Assembly (NCBI RefSeq): GCF_014698045.1 | Contig: NZ_JACJSE010000003.1 | Coordinates: forward strand, 434,001 to 498,000 | From: Aulosira sp. FACHB-615 | Lineage (GTDB): Bacteria; Cyanobacteriota; Cyanobacteriia; Cyanobacteriales; Nostocaceae | DNA length: 64,000 bases | Reading direction: 5' to 3' | Shown: positions 35,466-44,594 of the stretch, in pieces | How the letters are laid out: each line of letters opens with the position of its first letter | How positions within the stretch are numbered: position 1 is the first letter of the stretch | The notes under the pieces: generated by a model | Databases searched by the model: none | What the model was told of the DNA's origin: nothing | Seen by the model: only the letters and a program-made list of their open reading frames with translations | Position numbers and translations under genes: made by a program

Positions 35466-38400
35466 ATGACAGAAAAACTATTTATTTTTCCTACATCTTT
35501 TGCCCAGCAAAGACTGTGGTTTTTGCATCAGCTAGAACCAAATAGTTCAGTATATAACCTGCCTTATGGCTTACGAATCACTGGGAATTTGCAAGTAGAA
35601 GCTTTACAACAGGCTTTAGAAAGTATCATCAATCGTCACGAAATTTTGCGTACTAACTTTACCACAGTGGATGGAAATCCAGTGCAAATCATTGCCAAAA
35701 GCCAAAGTATAGTTATACCTGTAGTGAATCTGACTCAATGTTCAGAAATAGACCGTACAGCCCAAGTCCAGCAACTAATTACCAAGGAAGCAGAATACTT
35801 TTTTGATTTAGCACAGGACTCGTTAGTGCGTGTTACCTTGCTCCAATTAAGCGAAAATGAATATCTCCTGTTGCTAACCCTACATCACATCATCTTTGAT
35901 GGTTGGTCGATGGGAGTTTTCATCCGCGAATTAATAGCCCTCTACACAGCCTTTTCAACTGGGACTGCTGCACCACTTCCCGAACTGCCCATACAATACG
36001 CTGACTATGCTATCTGGCAACGAGAGTGGTTGCAAGGGATGGTACTGCAAACTCATTTAGATTACTGGAAACAACAGTTAGCAGGTTCCTTACCCGTCTT
36101 AAAACTGCCCACAGACCGCCCTAGGTTAGCAGTCCAGAACTTTCAAGGTGCAACCGAGTCTTTTTCTTTGTCTGCTGATTTATCCCAGACACTCAAACAC
36201 ATTAGCCAGCAGGTAGGAGTTACCTTGTTTATGACTCTGCTGGCAGCATTTAAAACATTACTCTTCCGCTATACAGGAGAAGAGGACATCATCGTAGGTT
36301 CACCTACTGCTAACCGCAACCGCCCGGAAATCGAAGGATTAATCGGGTTTTTTGTTAATACGCTTGTCTTACGTACTTACCTTGGGGATAACCCTAGTTT
36401 TCGGCAGTTGCTTTTAAGAGTACAAAAAGTCACTTCCGGGGCATTTGACCATCAAGACTTGCCCTTCGAGAAGCTGGTAGAAGAAATACAGCCAGAACGC
36501 AGTCTTAGCCATACGCCACTTTTCCAGGTGATGTTTGTCCTGCAAAACGCCCCGATGCCACCCTTGGAGTTGCCAGAACTGATTTTGAATCCTGTGATAG
36601 TGGAGAGCAAGACAGCTAAGGTTGATTTGTCTTTATCGATGACAGATACACCGCAAGGACTAATTGGGAATTTAGAATACAACACTGATTTGTTTGAAGC
36701 AGCCACAATTAAGAGAATGGTCGGGCATTTGCAAACTTTGTTGACAAGTATTGTGGTTAATCCTGACCAGAGTCTCAGGGACTTGCCAATTTTGACAGAA
36801 ACAGAATTGCAGACTTTATTGGTAAAGTGGAACAGCAAAAAAACAGAAAATTTGCCAGATTTGTGTATTCATGAGTTGTTTGAAGCTCAAGTAGCGCAAA
36901 CACCGGATGCTGTTGCAGTCATCTTTGGAGAGCAGAAATTAACATATCGACAACTAAACGCCAAGGCAAATCAGTTAGCACGTTACTTACATTCCCTTGG
37001 TGTGAAACCAGAAGTGCTGGTGGGTATTTGTGTCGAGCGATCGCTTTCCATGATTATCGGGTTATTAGGCATTCTCAAAGCTGGAGGTGCTTATGTACCC
37101 TTAGATCCCACCTATCCCCAAGAGCGATTAACTTGGATGTTATCAGATTCACAAGTATCAGTCCTCTTAACTCAGAGTGATTTGTTGGTAAAACAAGAGT
37201 TTGCTGGAATGCACATAGTTTGCTTGGATACTGATTGGCAAGTAATTGCGCTTGAAAGTGAAGAGAATTTCATAAGTAGTGCGACACCAAAAAATCTGGC
37301 ATATATCATCTATACATCAGGTTCTACAGGCAAACCAAAAGGAGTGATGATTCAACATCAGTCTTTAGTGAATTTCACTCTGGCGGCAATTGTTGAATAT
37401 GGGTTTACCCAGTCTGACAGTATTCTACAGTTTGCCTCTATTAGCTTTGATACAGCAGTCGAAGAAATTTATCCTTGCCTCATCTGTGGTGGCAAACTGG
37501 TGCTACGTAATGAACAGATGTTAATTGATATCCCGAATTTTCTCAAACAATGTCAAGCATGGAAAATTAGAGTATTAGATTTACCTACAGCATATTGGCA
37601 TCATTTGACTTTTGAATTAACGACGGCAAAACTCAAACTACCTGAATCATTGCGTTTAGTCATTATTGGCGGAGAACAGGCACTACTAGAACAAGTAAAA
37701 ATGTGGCAAGAATATGTGGGTGATTACCCGCAGTTATACAACGGATATGGGCCTACAGAGTCAACTGTAGTGGCAACAATTTACAAGTTACCAAAAGCTC
37801 GATTTTCGTCAGAAAGTATATTATCAAGAGTGCCTATTGGTAAGCCTATTAATAATGTTCAAATATACGTCCTAGATAACAACTTACATCCTGTTCCCAT
37901 TGGCATTCAGGGGGAAATTTATATTGGCGGTGCTGGTTTAGCCAGAGGTTACTTAAATCGTCCAGACTTAACTGAAGAAAAATTTATTCCTAACCCTTTT
38001 AAAAATTCAAAATTAGCATCAGAAAGTCTATACAAAACTGGAGATTTAGGGCGTTATCTTCCAAACGGTAACATTGAATTTCTCGGTCGGATTGATCAGC
38101 AAGTGAAGATTCGCGGCTTTCGCATCGAGCTTGGCGAAATTGAAGTGATGCTGACTCAACATTCAGAAATTAAGGAAGTTGTAGTCATCGCGCAACAAAA
38201 TGCTACAGGCGACCAATACTTAGTAGCTTATGTGGTTCCCAAGCAAAATTCAGTTCCCAATAGCCGTGAATTACGTCGCTTTCTCAGGGATAGGTTGCCA
38301 GAATATATGCTGCCAAAATTCTTTGTCATGTTGGAGTCACTACCACTTACTCCTAATGGCAAAGTAGACCGGAAAGCGTTATCAATAGCTAACGAAAATC

Positions 38401-39869
38401 CATATAATGACGACACAATTTACTTAGCGCCACGGACATCAACTGAGGAGAAATTAACGGCAATTTGGGCTGAGTTACTAGTTCGGGAAAAAGTTGGTAT
38501 TAATGATAACTTTTTTGAATTGGGTGGTCATTCTTTACTGCTGACTCAGATGATTTTTCGAGTACGAGAAACTTTTCAAGTAGAGTTACCCTTGCGTAGT
38601 CTATTTGAAATGCTGACTGTAGCCAGTCTTGCCGAAAGTATTGAGATGCTGCAAACAACAGGTGGTTCTAATACTATTGTTCGGGAAAATGTTGTGGATC
38701 TGCAAGCCGAAGCTGTTCTCGATCGCACAATTTTTCCTGAATCTCTCCCCAGAAATTATACAACCGAACCAGCTAGGATTTTATTAACAGGAGCAACAGG
38801 TTTTTTAGGAGCTTTTTTACTTGCTGAACTGCTGCAAAAAACTTCAGCAGATATTTATTGTTTGGTACGTTCTAAGGATGCTGAATCAGGTAAAAACAAG
38901 CTCTGCCAAAACTTGGAAATATATTCACTTTGGCAGGAAAATTTTAGTTCTAGAATTATTCCGATTGTGGGAGATTTATCTGAGTCATTTTTTGGACTGG
39001 CTCAGGAAGAGTTTTTGCTATTGGCAAATAATATAGATGTGATTTATCACAATGGTGCTTTAGTTAATTTTATTCATCCATACGAGCAGCTAAAGGCAGC
39101 TAATGTTCTCGGAACCCAGGAAGTTTTGAGATTAGCAAGTCTCATTAAAATTAAACCAGTGCATTATGTTTCTACCCTTTCTGTGTTTCCCTCACAAAGC
39201 GATTCTGAAGTGCAAGTATTTCGAGAACAAGACTATTGGGAACAGGGAGAAATCCTCGAAGGTGGCTATGCTCAGAGTAAATGGGTAGCAGAAAAATTAG
39301 TAGCGATCGCACTTTCGAGGGGACTACCTGTGACTATCCACAGACTAGGAAGAATCACAGGAAACAGCAAAACAGGCATCTGGAATACAAGTGATTTTAT
39401 GTTCAATATGATTAAATGCTGTATCCAGCTTGGTAGTGTGCCGGAAATTACTGGTTTCGTGGATATGACTCCTGTAGACTATGTAAGTCAGGCGATCGTT
39501 TATTTATCTCAGCAAAAAGAATCAATTGGTGAAGTTTTTCATTTACTTAATCCCCAACCAATTAAACTGCAAGAACTGATCGATTGGGTATGTTCTTATG
39601 GCTATCCACTGCGGTTAGTGACTTATGAACAATGGCGACAAGAATTGATCACGGCTGCAAAACATTCTTCAGATCCAACCTTGTATGCCCTTTTACCTTT
39701 GTTTCCAGAAAATAGAGTCAACACAAAAATGGTACAGTTCGATTGCCAAAACACCCTTGATAAACTGGCAGATACTTCTATTGTCTGTCCGGCGATCGAT
39801 GACGAACTTCTGAAAAACTACTTCTCTTACTTTACTCATCAAGGTTTCCTGAATCACCCACATCTCTAG
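35466..39869 (+). CDS. NRPS terminal module: C-A-PCP-thioester reductase
   Basis: 1467 aa. Condensation domain with a regular HHIIFDGWS (about 140); adenylation domain (YTSGSTGKPKG about 617) with code D-T-E-D-I-G-G-V-V-K read from FDTAVEEIY, VLDLP, IIGGE and GYGPTESTVV. The acidic Glu/Asp in the pocket resembles lysine-type codes, so a basic residue is likely. Carrier GGHSLLL (about 1020). The C-terminal 380 residues are a thioester reductase of the extended SDR type: TGATGFLG (about 1108) binds NADPH, and YAQSK (about 1268) supplies the catalytic Tyr and Lys. There is no thioesterase, so release should be reductive, to an aldehyde or alcohol. The stop is one base before the exporter's ATG. 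Confidence 0.93.
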   Translation: MTEKLFIFPTSFAQQRLWFLHQLEPNSSVYNLPYGLRITGNLQVEALQQALESIINRHEILRTNFTTVDGNPVQIIAKSQSIVIPVVNLTQCSEIDRTAQVQQLITKEAEYFFDLAQDSLVRVTLLQLSENEYLLLLTLHHIIFDGWSMGVFIRELIALYTAFSTGTAAPLPELPIQYADYAIWQREWLQGMVLQTHLDYWKQQLAGSLPVLKLPTDRPRLAVQNFQGATESFSLSADLSQTLKHISQQVGVTLFMTLLAAFKTLLFRYTGEEDIIVGSPTANRNRPEIEGLIGFFVNTLVLRTYLGDNPSFRQLLLRVQKVTSGAFDHQDLPFEKLVEEIQPERSLSHTPLFQVMFVLQNAPMPPLELPELILNPVIVESKTAKVDLSLSMTDTPQGLIGNLEYNTDLFEAATIKRMVGHLQTLLTSIVVNPDQSLRDLPILTETELQTLLVKWNSKKTENLPDLCIHELFEAQVAQTPDAVAVIFGEQKLTYRQLNAKANQLARYLHSLGVKPEVLVGICVERSLSMIIGLLGILKAGGAYVPLDPTYPQERLTWMLSDSQVSVLLTQSDLLVKQEFAGMHIVCLDTDWQVIALESEENFISSATPKNLAYIIYTSGSTGKPKGVMIQHQSLVNFTLAAIVEYGFTQSDSILQFASISFDTAVEEIYPCLICGGKLVLRNEQMLIDIPNFLKQCQAWKIRVLDLPTAYWHHLTFELTTAKLKLPESLRLVIIGGEQALLEQVKMWQEYVGDYPQLYNGYGPTESTVVATIYKLPKARFSSESILSRVPIGKPINNVQIYVLDNNLHPVPIGIQGEIYIGGAGLARGYLNRPDLTEEKFIPNPFKNSKLASESLYKTGDLGRYLPNGNIEFLGRIDQQVKIRGFRIELGEIEVMLTQHSEIKEVVVIAQQNATGDQYLVAYVVPKQNSVPNSRELRRFLRDRLPEYMLPKFFVMLESLPLTPNGKVDRKALSIANENPYNDDTIYLAPRTSTEEKLTAIWAELLVREKVGINDNFFELGGHSLLLTQMIFRVRETFQVELPLRSLFEMLTVASLAESIEMLQTTGGSNTIVRENVVDLQAEAVLDRTIFPESLPRNYTTEPARILLTGATGFLGAFLLAELLQKTSADIYCLVRSKDAESGKNKLCQNLEIYSLWQENFSSRIIPIVGDLSESFFGLAQEEFLLLANNIDVIYHNGALVNFIHPYEQLKAANVLGTQEVLRLASLIKIKPVHYVSTLSVFPSQSDSEVQVFREQDYWEQGEILEGGYAQSKWVAEKLVAIALSRGLPVTIHRLGRITGNSKTGIWNTSDFMFNMIKCCIQLGSVPEITGFVDMTPVDYVSQAIVYLSQQKESIGEVFHLLNPQPIKLQELIDWVCSYGYPLRLVTYEQWRQELITAAKHSSDPTLYALLPLFPENRVNTKMVQFDCQNTLDKLADTSIVCPAIDDELLKNYFSYFTHQGFLNHPHL

Positions 39870-39870
39870 A

Positions 39871-41163
39871 ATGCGAATATTTACCCTGATTTGGTTTGGG
39901 CAACTTGTCTCATTGATTGGCTCTGGGCTGACTCAATTTGCTTTAGGTGTTTGGGTATACCAAAATACGGGGTCAGTCACGCAATTTGCTCTGATTTATT
40001 TGTTCACAATATTGCCAAGTATTTTGTTGTCACCCTTGGTTGGTGTGCTGGTAGATCGCTGGAATCGGCGTAATTGTATGATATTGAGTGATGTGGGAGC
40101 CGGAGCGAGTACCCTAGCGATCGCGCTGTTGCTGGTAATTGGTAAGCTGGAAATTTGGCACATTTACCTAGCTGTAGCAATCAGTTCCATCTTTAACGCC
40201 TTTCAGTGGCCTGCTTATGCGGCTGCAACTACAATGCTTGTCCCCAAGCAACATCTTGGTCGAGCCAGTGGTATGGTGCAACTAGCAGAAGCAACTTCAC
40301 GGCTACTTGCACCGATGTTAGCAGGTGTGTTGGTTGTAACTATTCAGATTCAAGGCGTAATCTTGATTGACTGCGTTACTTTTCTCGTTTCCCTAGTGAC
40401 GCTTTTAGTTGTTCGATTTCCTGAACCGAAAACAACCACAGACAATGAAGTCAAGAAAAGTTGGCGCTTGCAGGAGTTCACCTATGGGTGGACATACATC
40501 ACCGCACGTCCTGGACTTCTGGGATTATTGATTTTTTTTGCTGTGATTAATTTCTTAACGGGAGTTGTCAGCGTACTAGTTACACCACTGGTATTAGCAT
40601 TTGCCACTGCTAATGTATTGGGTACAGTGCTATCTATTGGTGGAAGCGGGATGCTGGTTGGTGGTTTGGTGATGAGCGTTTGGGGAGGCCCGAAAAACCG
40701 CATCCTTGGTGTGTTTGGTTTTAGCCTATCAGGTGCATTGTCCATCATACTTGCAGGGCTGAGACCTGCTGTGCCGGTTTTCTTTGCAGCTGCTTTCATC
40801 TACTATTTTGGGGTGTCGATGATTAATGGCTGTGACCAGGCCATCTGGCAGAGAAAAGTTGCACCCACTGTCCAGGGGCGTGTGTTTGCCGTGCGAAGTA
40901 TGCTGGCTTTCGCATCACTACCGCTTGCTTATTTAATTGCAGGGCCTTTAGTAGATGGAGTTTTCGAGCCATTACTTGCCCCTCATGGTTTATTAGCTGG
41001 AAGTGTTGGCAAGTTGATTGGTGTCGGTCGAGGATATGGTATTGCTTTTTTGTTTGTTGTCGTCGGAATTTTGAATATGATAGCGATCGCTTTTGGTTAT
41101 TTGTATCAACCTCTACGACGGCTAAACCAGCAACTACCAGATGCAATTGCTGATATTGTATGA
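39871..41163 (+). CDS. MFS exporter coupled to the NRPS genes
   Basis: 430 aa, about 10-12 membrane helices. The loop LVDRWNRRNCM after helix 2 is the MFS signature, and the overall layout is that of the MFS_3 group, which contains the enterobactin exporter EntS. The ATG lies one base after the NRPS stop codon, so it is almost certainly translated from the same mRNA. The most likely role is export of the lipopeptide across the inner membrane. It converges with the U32 peptidase gene, whose stop codon is 5 bases away. Confidence 0.9.
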   Translation: MRIFTLIWFGQLVSLIGSGLTQFALGVWVYQNTGSVTQFALIYLFTILPSILLSPLVGVLVDRWNRRNCMILSDVGAGASTLAIALLLVIGKLEIWHIYLAVAISSIFNAFQWPAYAAATTMLVPKQHLGRASGMVQLAEATSRLLAPMLAGVLVVTIQIQGVILIDCVTFLVSLVTLLVVRFPEPKTTTDNEVKKSWRLQEFTYGWTYITARPGLLGLLIFFAVINFLTGVVSVLVTPLVLAFATANVLGTVLSIGGSGMLVGGLVMSVWGGPKNRILGVFGFSLSGALSIILAGLRPAVPVFFAAAFIYYFGVSMINGCDQAIWQRKVAPTVQGRVFAVRSMLAFASLPLAYLIAGPLVDGVFEPLLAPHGLLAGSVGKLIGVGRGYGIAFLFVVVGILNMIAIAFGYLYQPLRRLNQQLPDAIADIV

Positions 41164-41168
41164 GAAAG

Positions 41169-43772
41169 TTACAACTTCCTACCGCCGCCGACTGGAGATA
41201 AACCCAAGGGGCCACGAGTGACACCCAACTGATTTTGTAATTGCAACTCTCGCCAAAGTTGGGAACCGGAAATTTCGCCTTGGAGTAGCTGACGGTAACG
41301 CTGTATAGTTTTTGTCACTTGTTCTGGTGTTTCATTGACAAACTCAATGCGGAAGTGGCGTAAACCCAGTTCTATCAGACGCTGTACGTATTCGGCTCCA
41401 GTTTGGGCTGTACCATTAAATACGGTGTTTCGACAACCGGCATCAGCTTGGAGGATATGTTCACTACCAACGCGGTCGCGTAATTTGACTTCATGTTGCT
41501 CACAAGGTCTGCCACAGTTGGTATAATCAGTACCTTCAGAAAGAAAGGCACAAAAAACACAATGTTCCATGTGAAACATTGGTATACGCTGGTGAATTGT
41601 CACCTCAAACCATTGCGGTGGACAACTGCTCAGTAAGTCTTCTAATTGATGAATATTTAAATCGTAGGATGCAGTTAGTCTTTCTAAACCAAAGTGCTGC
41701 TGATAATAATCTGCTGTTAAAGGGTTGGCAACGTTGAGTGAGAAATCGCCAACGCATCTATCTGCACCAAAGAATTGTAACTGATCATAATTCCGCACCA
41801 AATAACCATCGGCATTTGCCGCCCGCACTTGTTGTAAAATCCAGTTTTCCCCAGGTTTGGTAATGCGGGGAGGTGCAACCCATATTTGAGGGAGTGGGGA
41901 GTGGGGAGTGGGGAGTGGGGAGGGCGTGGGGAGTGGGGAAGTTCTGTGTTGATGTACTAGTTCTACGGCTTGGCGGTAGGTGCGGGGGTCTTCAAATTCA
42001 CAGTAGAGAGTTTCCACACCAGTATTCAAGGCGGCTTGGAGTTGCTTGAGGTTGCGGACTAGAACTATGAGTGCGGGAGATGTGGGAGATGGGGGAGAGA
42101 CAGCCGGAAGTAAGTCTTGTAAAGATACATCCGGACGTAATTCCCAGGGTTTGGGTTGACTGCGTAACTCTTCTAACTGGGCGACAATTTCTCGACGCAT
42201 CCGGTTTAACTCACTCACGGGAACCATAACAGCGCCCTGGAGATGATTAGTTAAAGTTCCCAGAGAAAAGGGGGTGTTACCCAAACGACCGAACTGTTCC
42301 CGCAAACGGTCTGTGTCTAAAGGTTTAGTGTGTGCCTCCACTAGTGCGATCGCAGATTCTACTTGTACGATATTACCAAGTTCATCGCGGGCGATCGCCA
42401 TCAATAATTGCCCAACTTCGCCATAAATTTCCAACGATATCGGACGCTGAAATTGTGGGTTTTCACCAGCAAAACTTTGACGCAGTTGTTTATCCAATTC
42501 TGGGTCGCTGGTTTTCCACACCTTATCACCGATATGTACCCGCCGGAAGTTAAGGCTATCTTTGCCAAAAGTGAGTATAACTTCCTGACCTTTGGGTGTC
42601 ACCGTGTAAACCCGACCGCCTTCTTCCTTCGCCTCTGGATGACCGCAGTCAAATACAATTCCATCTCCTGGTTTGACTGGTGCTTCTAACTTAATCGTTA
42701 CTTGTTCGTTACGAATGCGAGTAACTTCACCCAAATAAACCCCGCGCTTTTTCCCAAACCGCGCATGAACTAATTCTTGATTATTAATTCCCTTAAACCA
42801 GCCAGTATATAGTCCACGGGAAAACGCCATTTCTAAGTTGTATTGTTCTTGTGTTTGACCTTTTTCTGAAGTAGTTTTAATTCCCCCTTCCCTAGTATGG
42901 AAGGGGGTTAGGGGGTTAGGTCTTTCCAACTCCGCCATCACCTTATCTAAAGCTTCTCGATAAACGCGGGTGACATTTGCAACATATTCCGGGGCTTTCA
43001 ACCGCCCTTCAATCTTGAGACTAGTTACCCCAGCCTTCACCAAATCTGGTAATACATCTAACCCTGCCAAATCTTGGGGACTGAGTAAATATTTGCGTTC
43101 TTGTAAATCAACAATTTCGCCATCAACGATTAAATTGTATGGCATCCGACAAGCTTGGGCGCATTCACCCCGATTTGCCGAACGTCCACCCAAAGCTTCA
43201 CTCGTCAAACACTGACCAGAATAGGCAACACACAAAGCACCGTGAACAAAAACTTCTAATGGTAAAGTGGTGGCTTGCTGAATTTTCTGAATTTCTTTAA
43301 TCGAACATTCCCGCGCCAGCACTACCAACTGACAGCCGAGAGATTTAGCAAATTCCACCCCAGCCGCACTAGTGATAGTCATCTGTGTGGAAGCATGGAT
43401 AGGAAAATCTGGTGAGAGGTGACGAATTAGACGGCAAATGCCGACATCCTGCACAATTACCGCATCTACCCCAGCCGCAATAATTGTACGGAGATATTGT
43501 TGTGCCTTGGCTAATTCTTGCGGAAAGATGAGAGTATTTACAGTAACATAGCCCTTCACACCCCGCAGGTGCAGAAACTTCATTAATTGCGGTAAATCAG
43601 CTTCAGTAAAATTTTGCGCCCGCATTCTGGCGTTAAATCTATCCAAACCAAAATAAATCGCATCAGCCCCATTTTCAACAGCAGCCTTAGCACATTCCCA
43701 GTTACCTGCTGGCGCAAGTAGTTCAGGACGTTGAACAGAAGTTTGTGGGTTTTGTGTGCGATCGCTTTTCAT
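41169..43772 (-). CDS. U32 family peptidase (RlhA/YdcP-like)
   Basis: 867 aa. The N-terminal LLAPAGNWECAKAAVENGAD begins a TIM-barrel-like U32 domain. The signature runs from EVFVHGALCVAYSGQC to GGRSANRGECAQACR, with conserved cysteines that in RlhA relatives may hold a cluster. A DUF3656-type region follows, and a second Cys set lies near the C-terminus (HCVFCAFLSEGTDYTNCGRPCEQHE). RlhA hydroxylates 23S rRNA C2501 in E. coli; that role is inferred here. Two repeat-derived inserts are translated: PNPLTPFHTREGG (near 42900) and SPLPTPSPLPTPHSPLP (near 41890-41945, ACTCCCC units). Annotation as a protease is historical. Confidence 0.9.
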   Translation of the reverse strand: MKSDRTQNPQTSVQRPELLAPAGNWECAKAAVENGADAIYFGLDRFNARMRAQNFTEADLPQLMKFLHLRGVKGYVTVNTLIFPQELAKAQQYLRTIIAAGVDAVIVQDVGICRLIRHLSPDFPIHASTQMTITSAAGVEFAKSLGCQLVVLARECSIKEIQKIQQATTLPLEVFVHGALCVAYSGQCLTSEALGGRSANRGECAQACRMPYNLIVDGEIVDLQERKYLLSPQDLAGLDVLPDLVKAGVTSLKIEGRLKAPEYVANVTRVYREALDKVMAELERPNPLTPFHTREGGIKTTSEKGQTQEQYNLEMAFSRGLYTGWFKGINNQELVHARFGKKRGVYLGEVTRIRNEQVTIKLEAPVKPGDGIVFDCGHPEAKEEGGRVYTVTPKGQEVILTFGKDSLNFRRVHIGDKVWKTSDPELDKQLRQSFAGENPQFQRPISLEIYGEVGQLLMAIARDELGNIVQVESAIALVEAHTKPLDTDRLREQFGRLGNTPFSLGTLTNHLQGAVMVPVSELNRMRREIVAQLEELRSQPKPWELRPDVSLQDLLPAVSPPSPTSPALIVLVRNLKQLQAALNTGVETLYCEFEDPRTYRQAVELVHQHRTSPLPTPSPLPTPHSPLPQIWVAPPRITKPGENWILQQVRAANADGYLVRNYDQLQFFGADRCVGDFSLNVANPLTADYYQQHFGLERLTASYDLNIHQLEDLLSSCPPQWFEVTIHQRIPMFHMEHCVFCAFLSEGTDYTNCGRPCEQHEVKLRDRVGSEHILQADAGCRNTVFNGTAQTGAEYVQRLIELGLRHFRIEFVNETPEQVTKTIQRYRQLLQGEISGSQLWRELQLQNQLGVTRGPLGLSPVGGGRKL

Positions 43773-43936
43773 CAGGCTGAGATAGATTGAAATATCACCA
43801 TAGCGATTCTATCAATAAAAACTTGCAGCGATAGATCCCCAGATTTTGCTGTATTTGGAGGGTTAGCTAGTTTTTATCTTGCGGCACCATCTCGCAGTAG
43901 CGATGATAAAGTCAAATATATGTGGAAGTGGGAATT

Positions 43937-44551
43937 ATGACTCAAACCCTACCCAAGTTAGCAACTTTTGAACAATTTATTGATTGGTATCCCTCAAACG
44001 GGGTGCAATATGAACTACATCAAGGAGTTATTGTTGAAATGCCGCCCCCAACTGGTGAACACGAAAATGTTGTTGGATTTTTGGCAGCACAGATTACTTT
44101 TCAGTTTTTACAACTGGGACTTCCGTTTCGCATTCCCAAAACTGCCTTGATCAAAATTGAGGGCAATAACTCAACCTATTCTCCCGACATTTTAGTATTA
44201 AATCACGACAATCTTGTGAATGAACCACTGTGGAGCAAGCAATCGACTGTGATTCAAGCTGCATCTGTACCAATTGTTATCGAAGTCGTTAGCAGCAATT
44301 GGCGAGATGACTACTACGACAAGTTCAGAGATTACGAAGAAATGGGAATTCCTGAGTATTGGATTGTGGACTATGCTGCACTCGGTGGCAAAAGATTTAC
44401 TGGTAATCCTAAACAACAAACTATCACCATTTGTAATTTAGTTGATGGAGATTATCAAATGACTGTGTTTAGGGGAGATGATGTGATTATCTCGCCTTTA
44501 TTCCCCCAACTCAAATTGACAGCACAACAAATTTTTGATTCGGCTTTGTAA
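43937..44551 (+). CDS. Uma2 family (DUF820) restriction-endonuclease-like protein
   Basis: 204 aa from the ATG at 43937, which has GGGA five bases upstream; a GTG at 43922 is the alternative. The fold is PD-(D/E)XK-like: YELHQGVIVEMPPP with the first Glu, TYSPDILVLNHD with the catalytic Asp, and PIVIEVVSSNW giving E-V-V-S in place of E-x-K, then DKFRDYEEMGIPEYWIVD. These genes are massively expanded in filamentous cyanobacteria, and their physiological role is unclear. It stands alone between the U32 and MFS/HEAT genes. Confidence 0.92.
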   Translation: MTQTLPKLATFEQFIDWYPSNGVQYELHQGVIVEMPPPTGEHENVVGFLAAQITFQFLQLGLPFRIPKTALIKIEGNNSTYSPDILVLNHDNLVNEPLWSKQSTVIQAASVPIVIEVVSSNWRDDYYDKFRDYEEMGIPEYWIVDYAALGGKRFTGNPKQQTITICNLVDGDYQMTVFRGDDVIISPLFPQLKLTAQQIFDSAL

Positions 44552-44594
44552 GCTGGCGCATCATGCAGACTAATTATATTGTCACGCAAATTGC

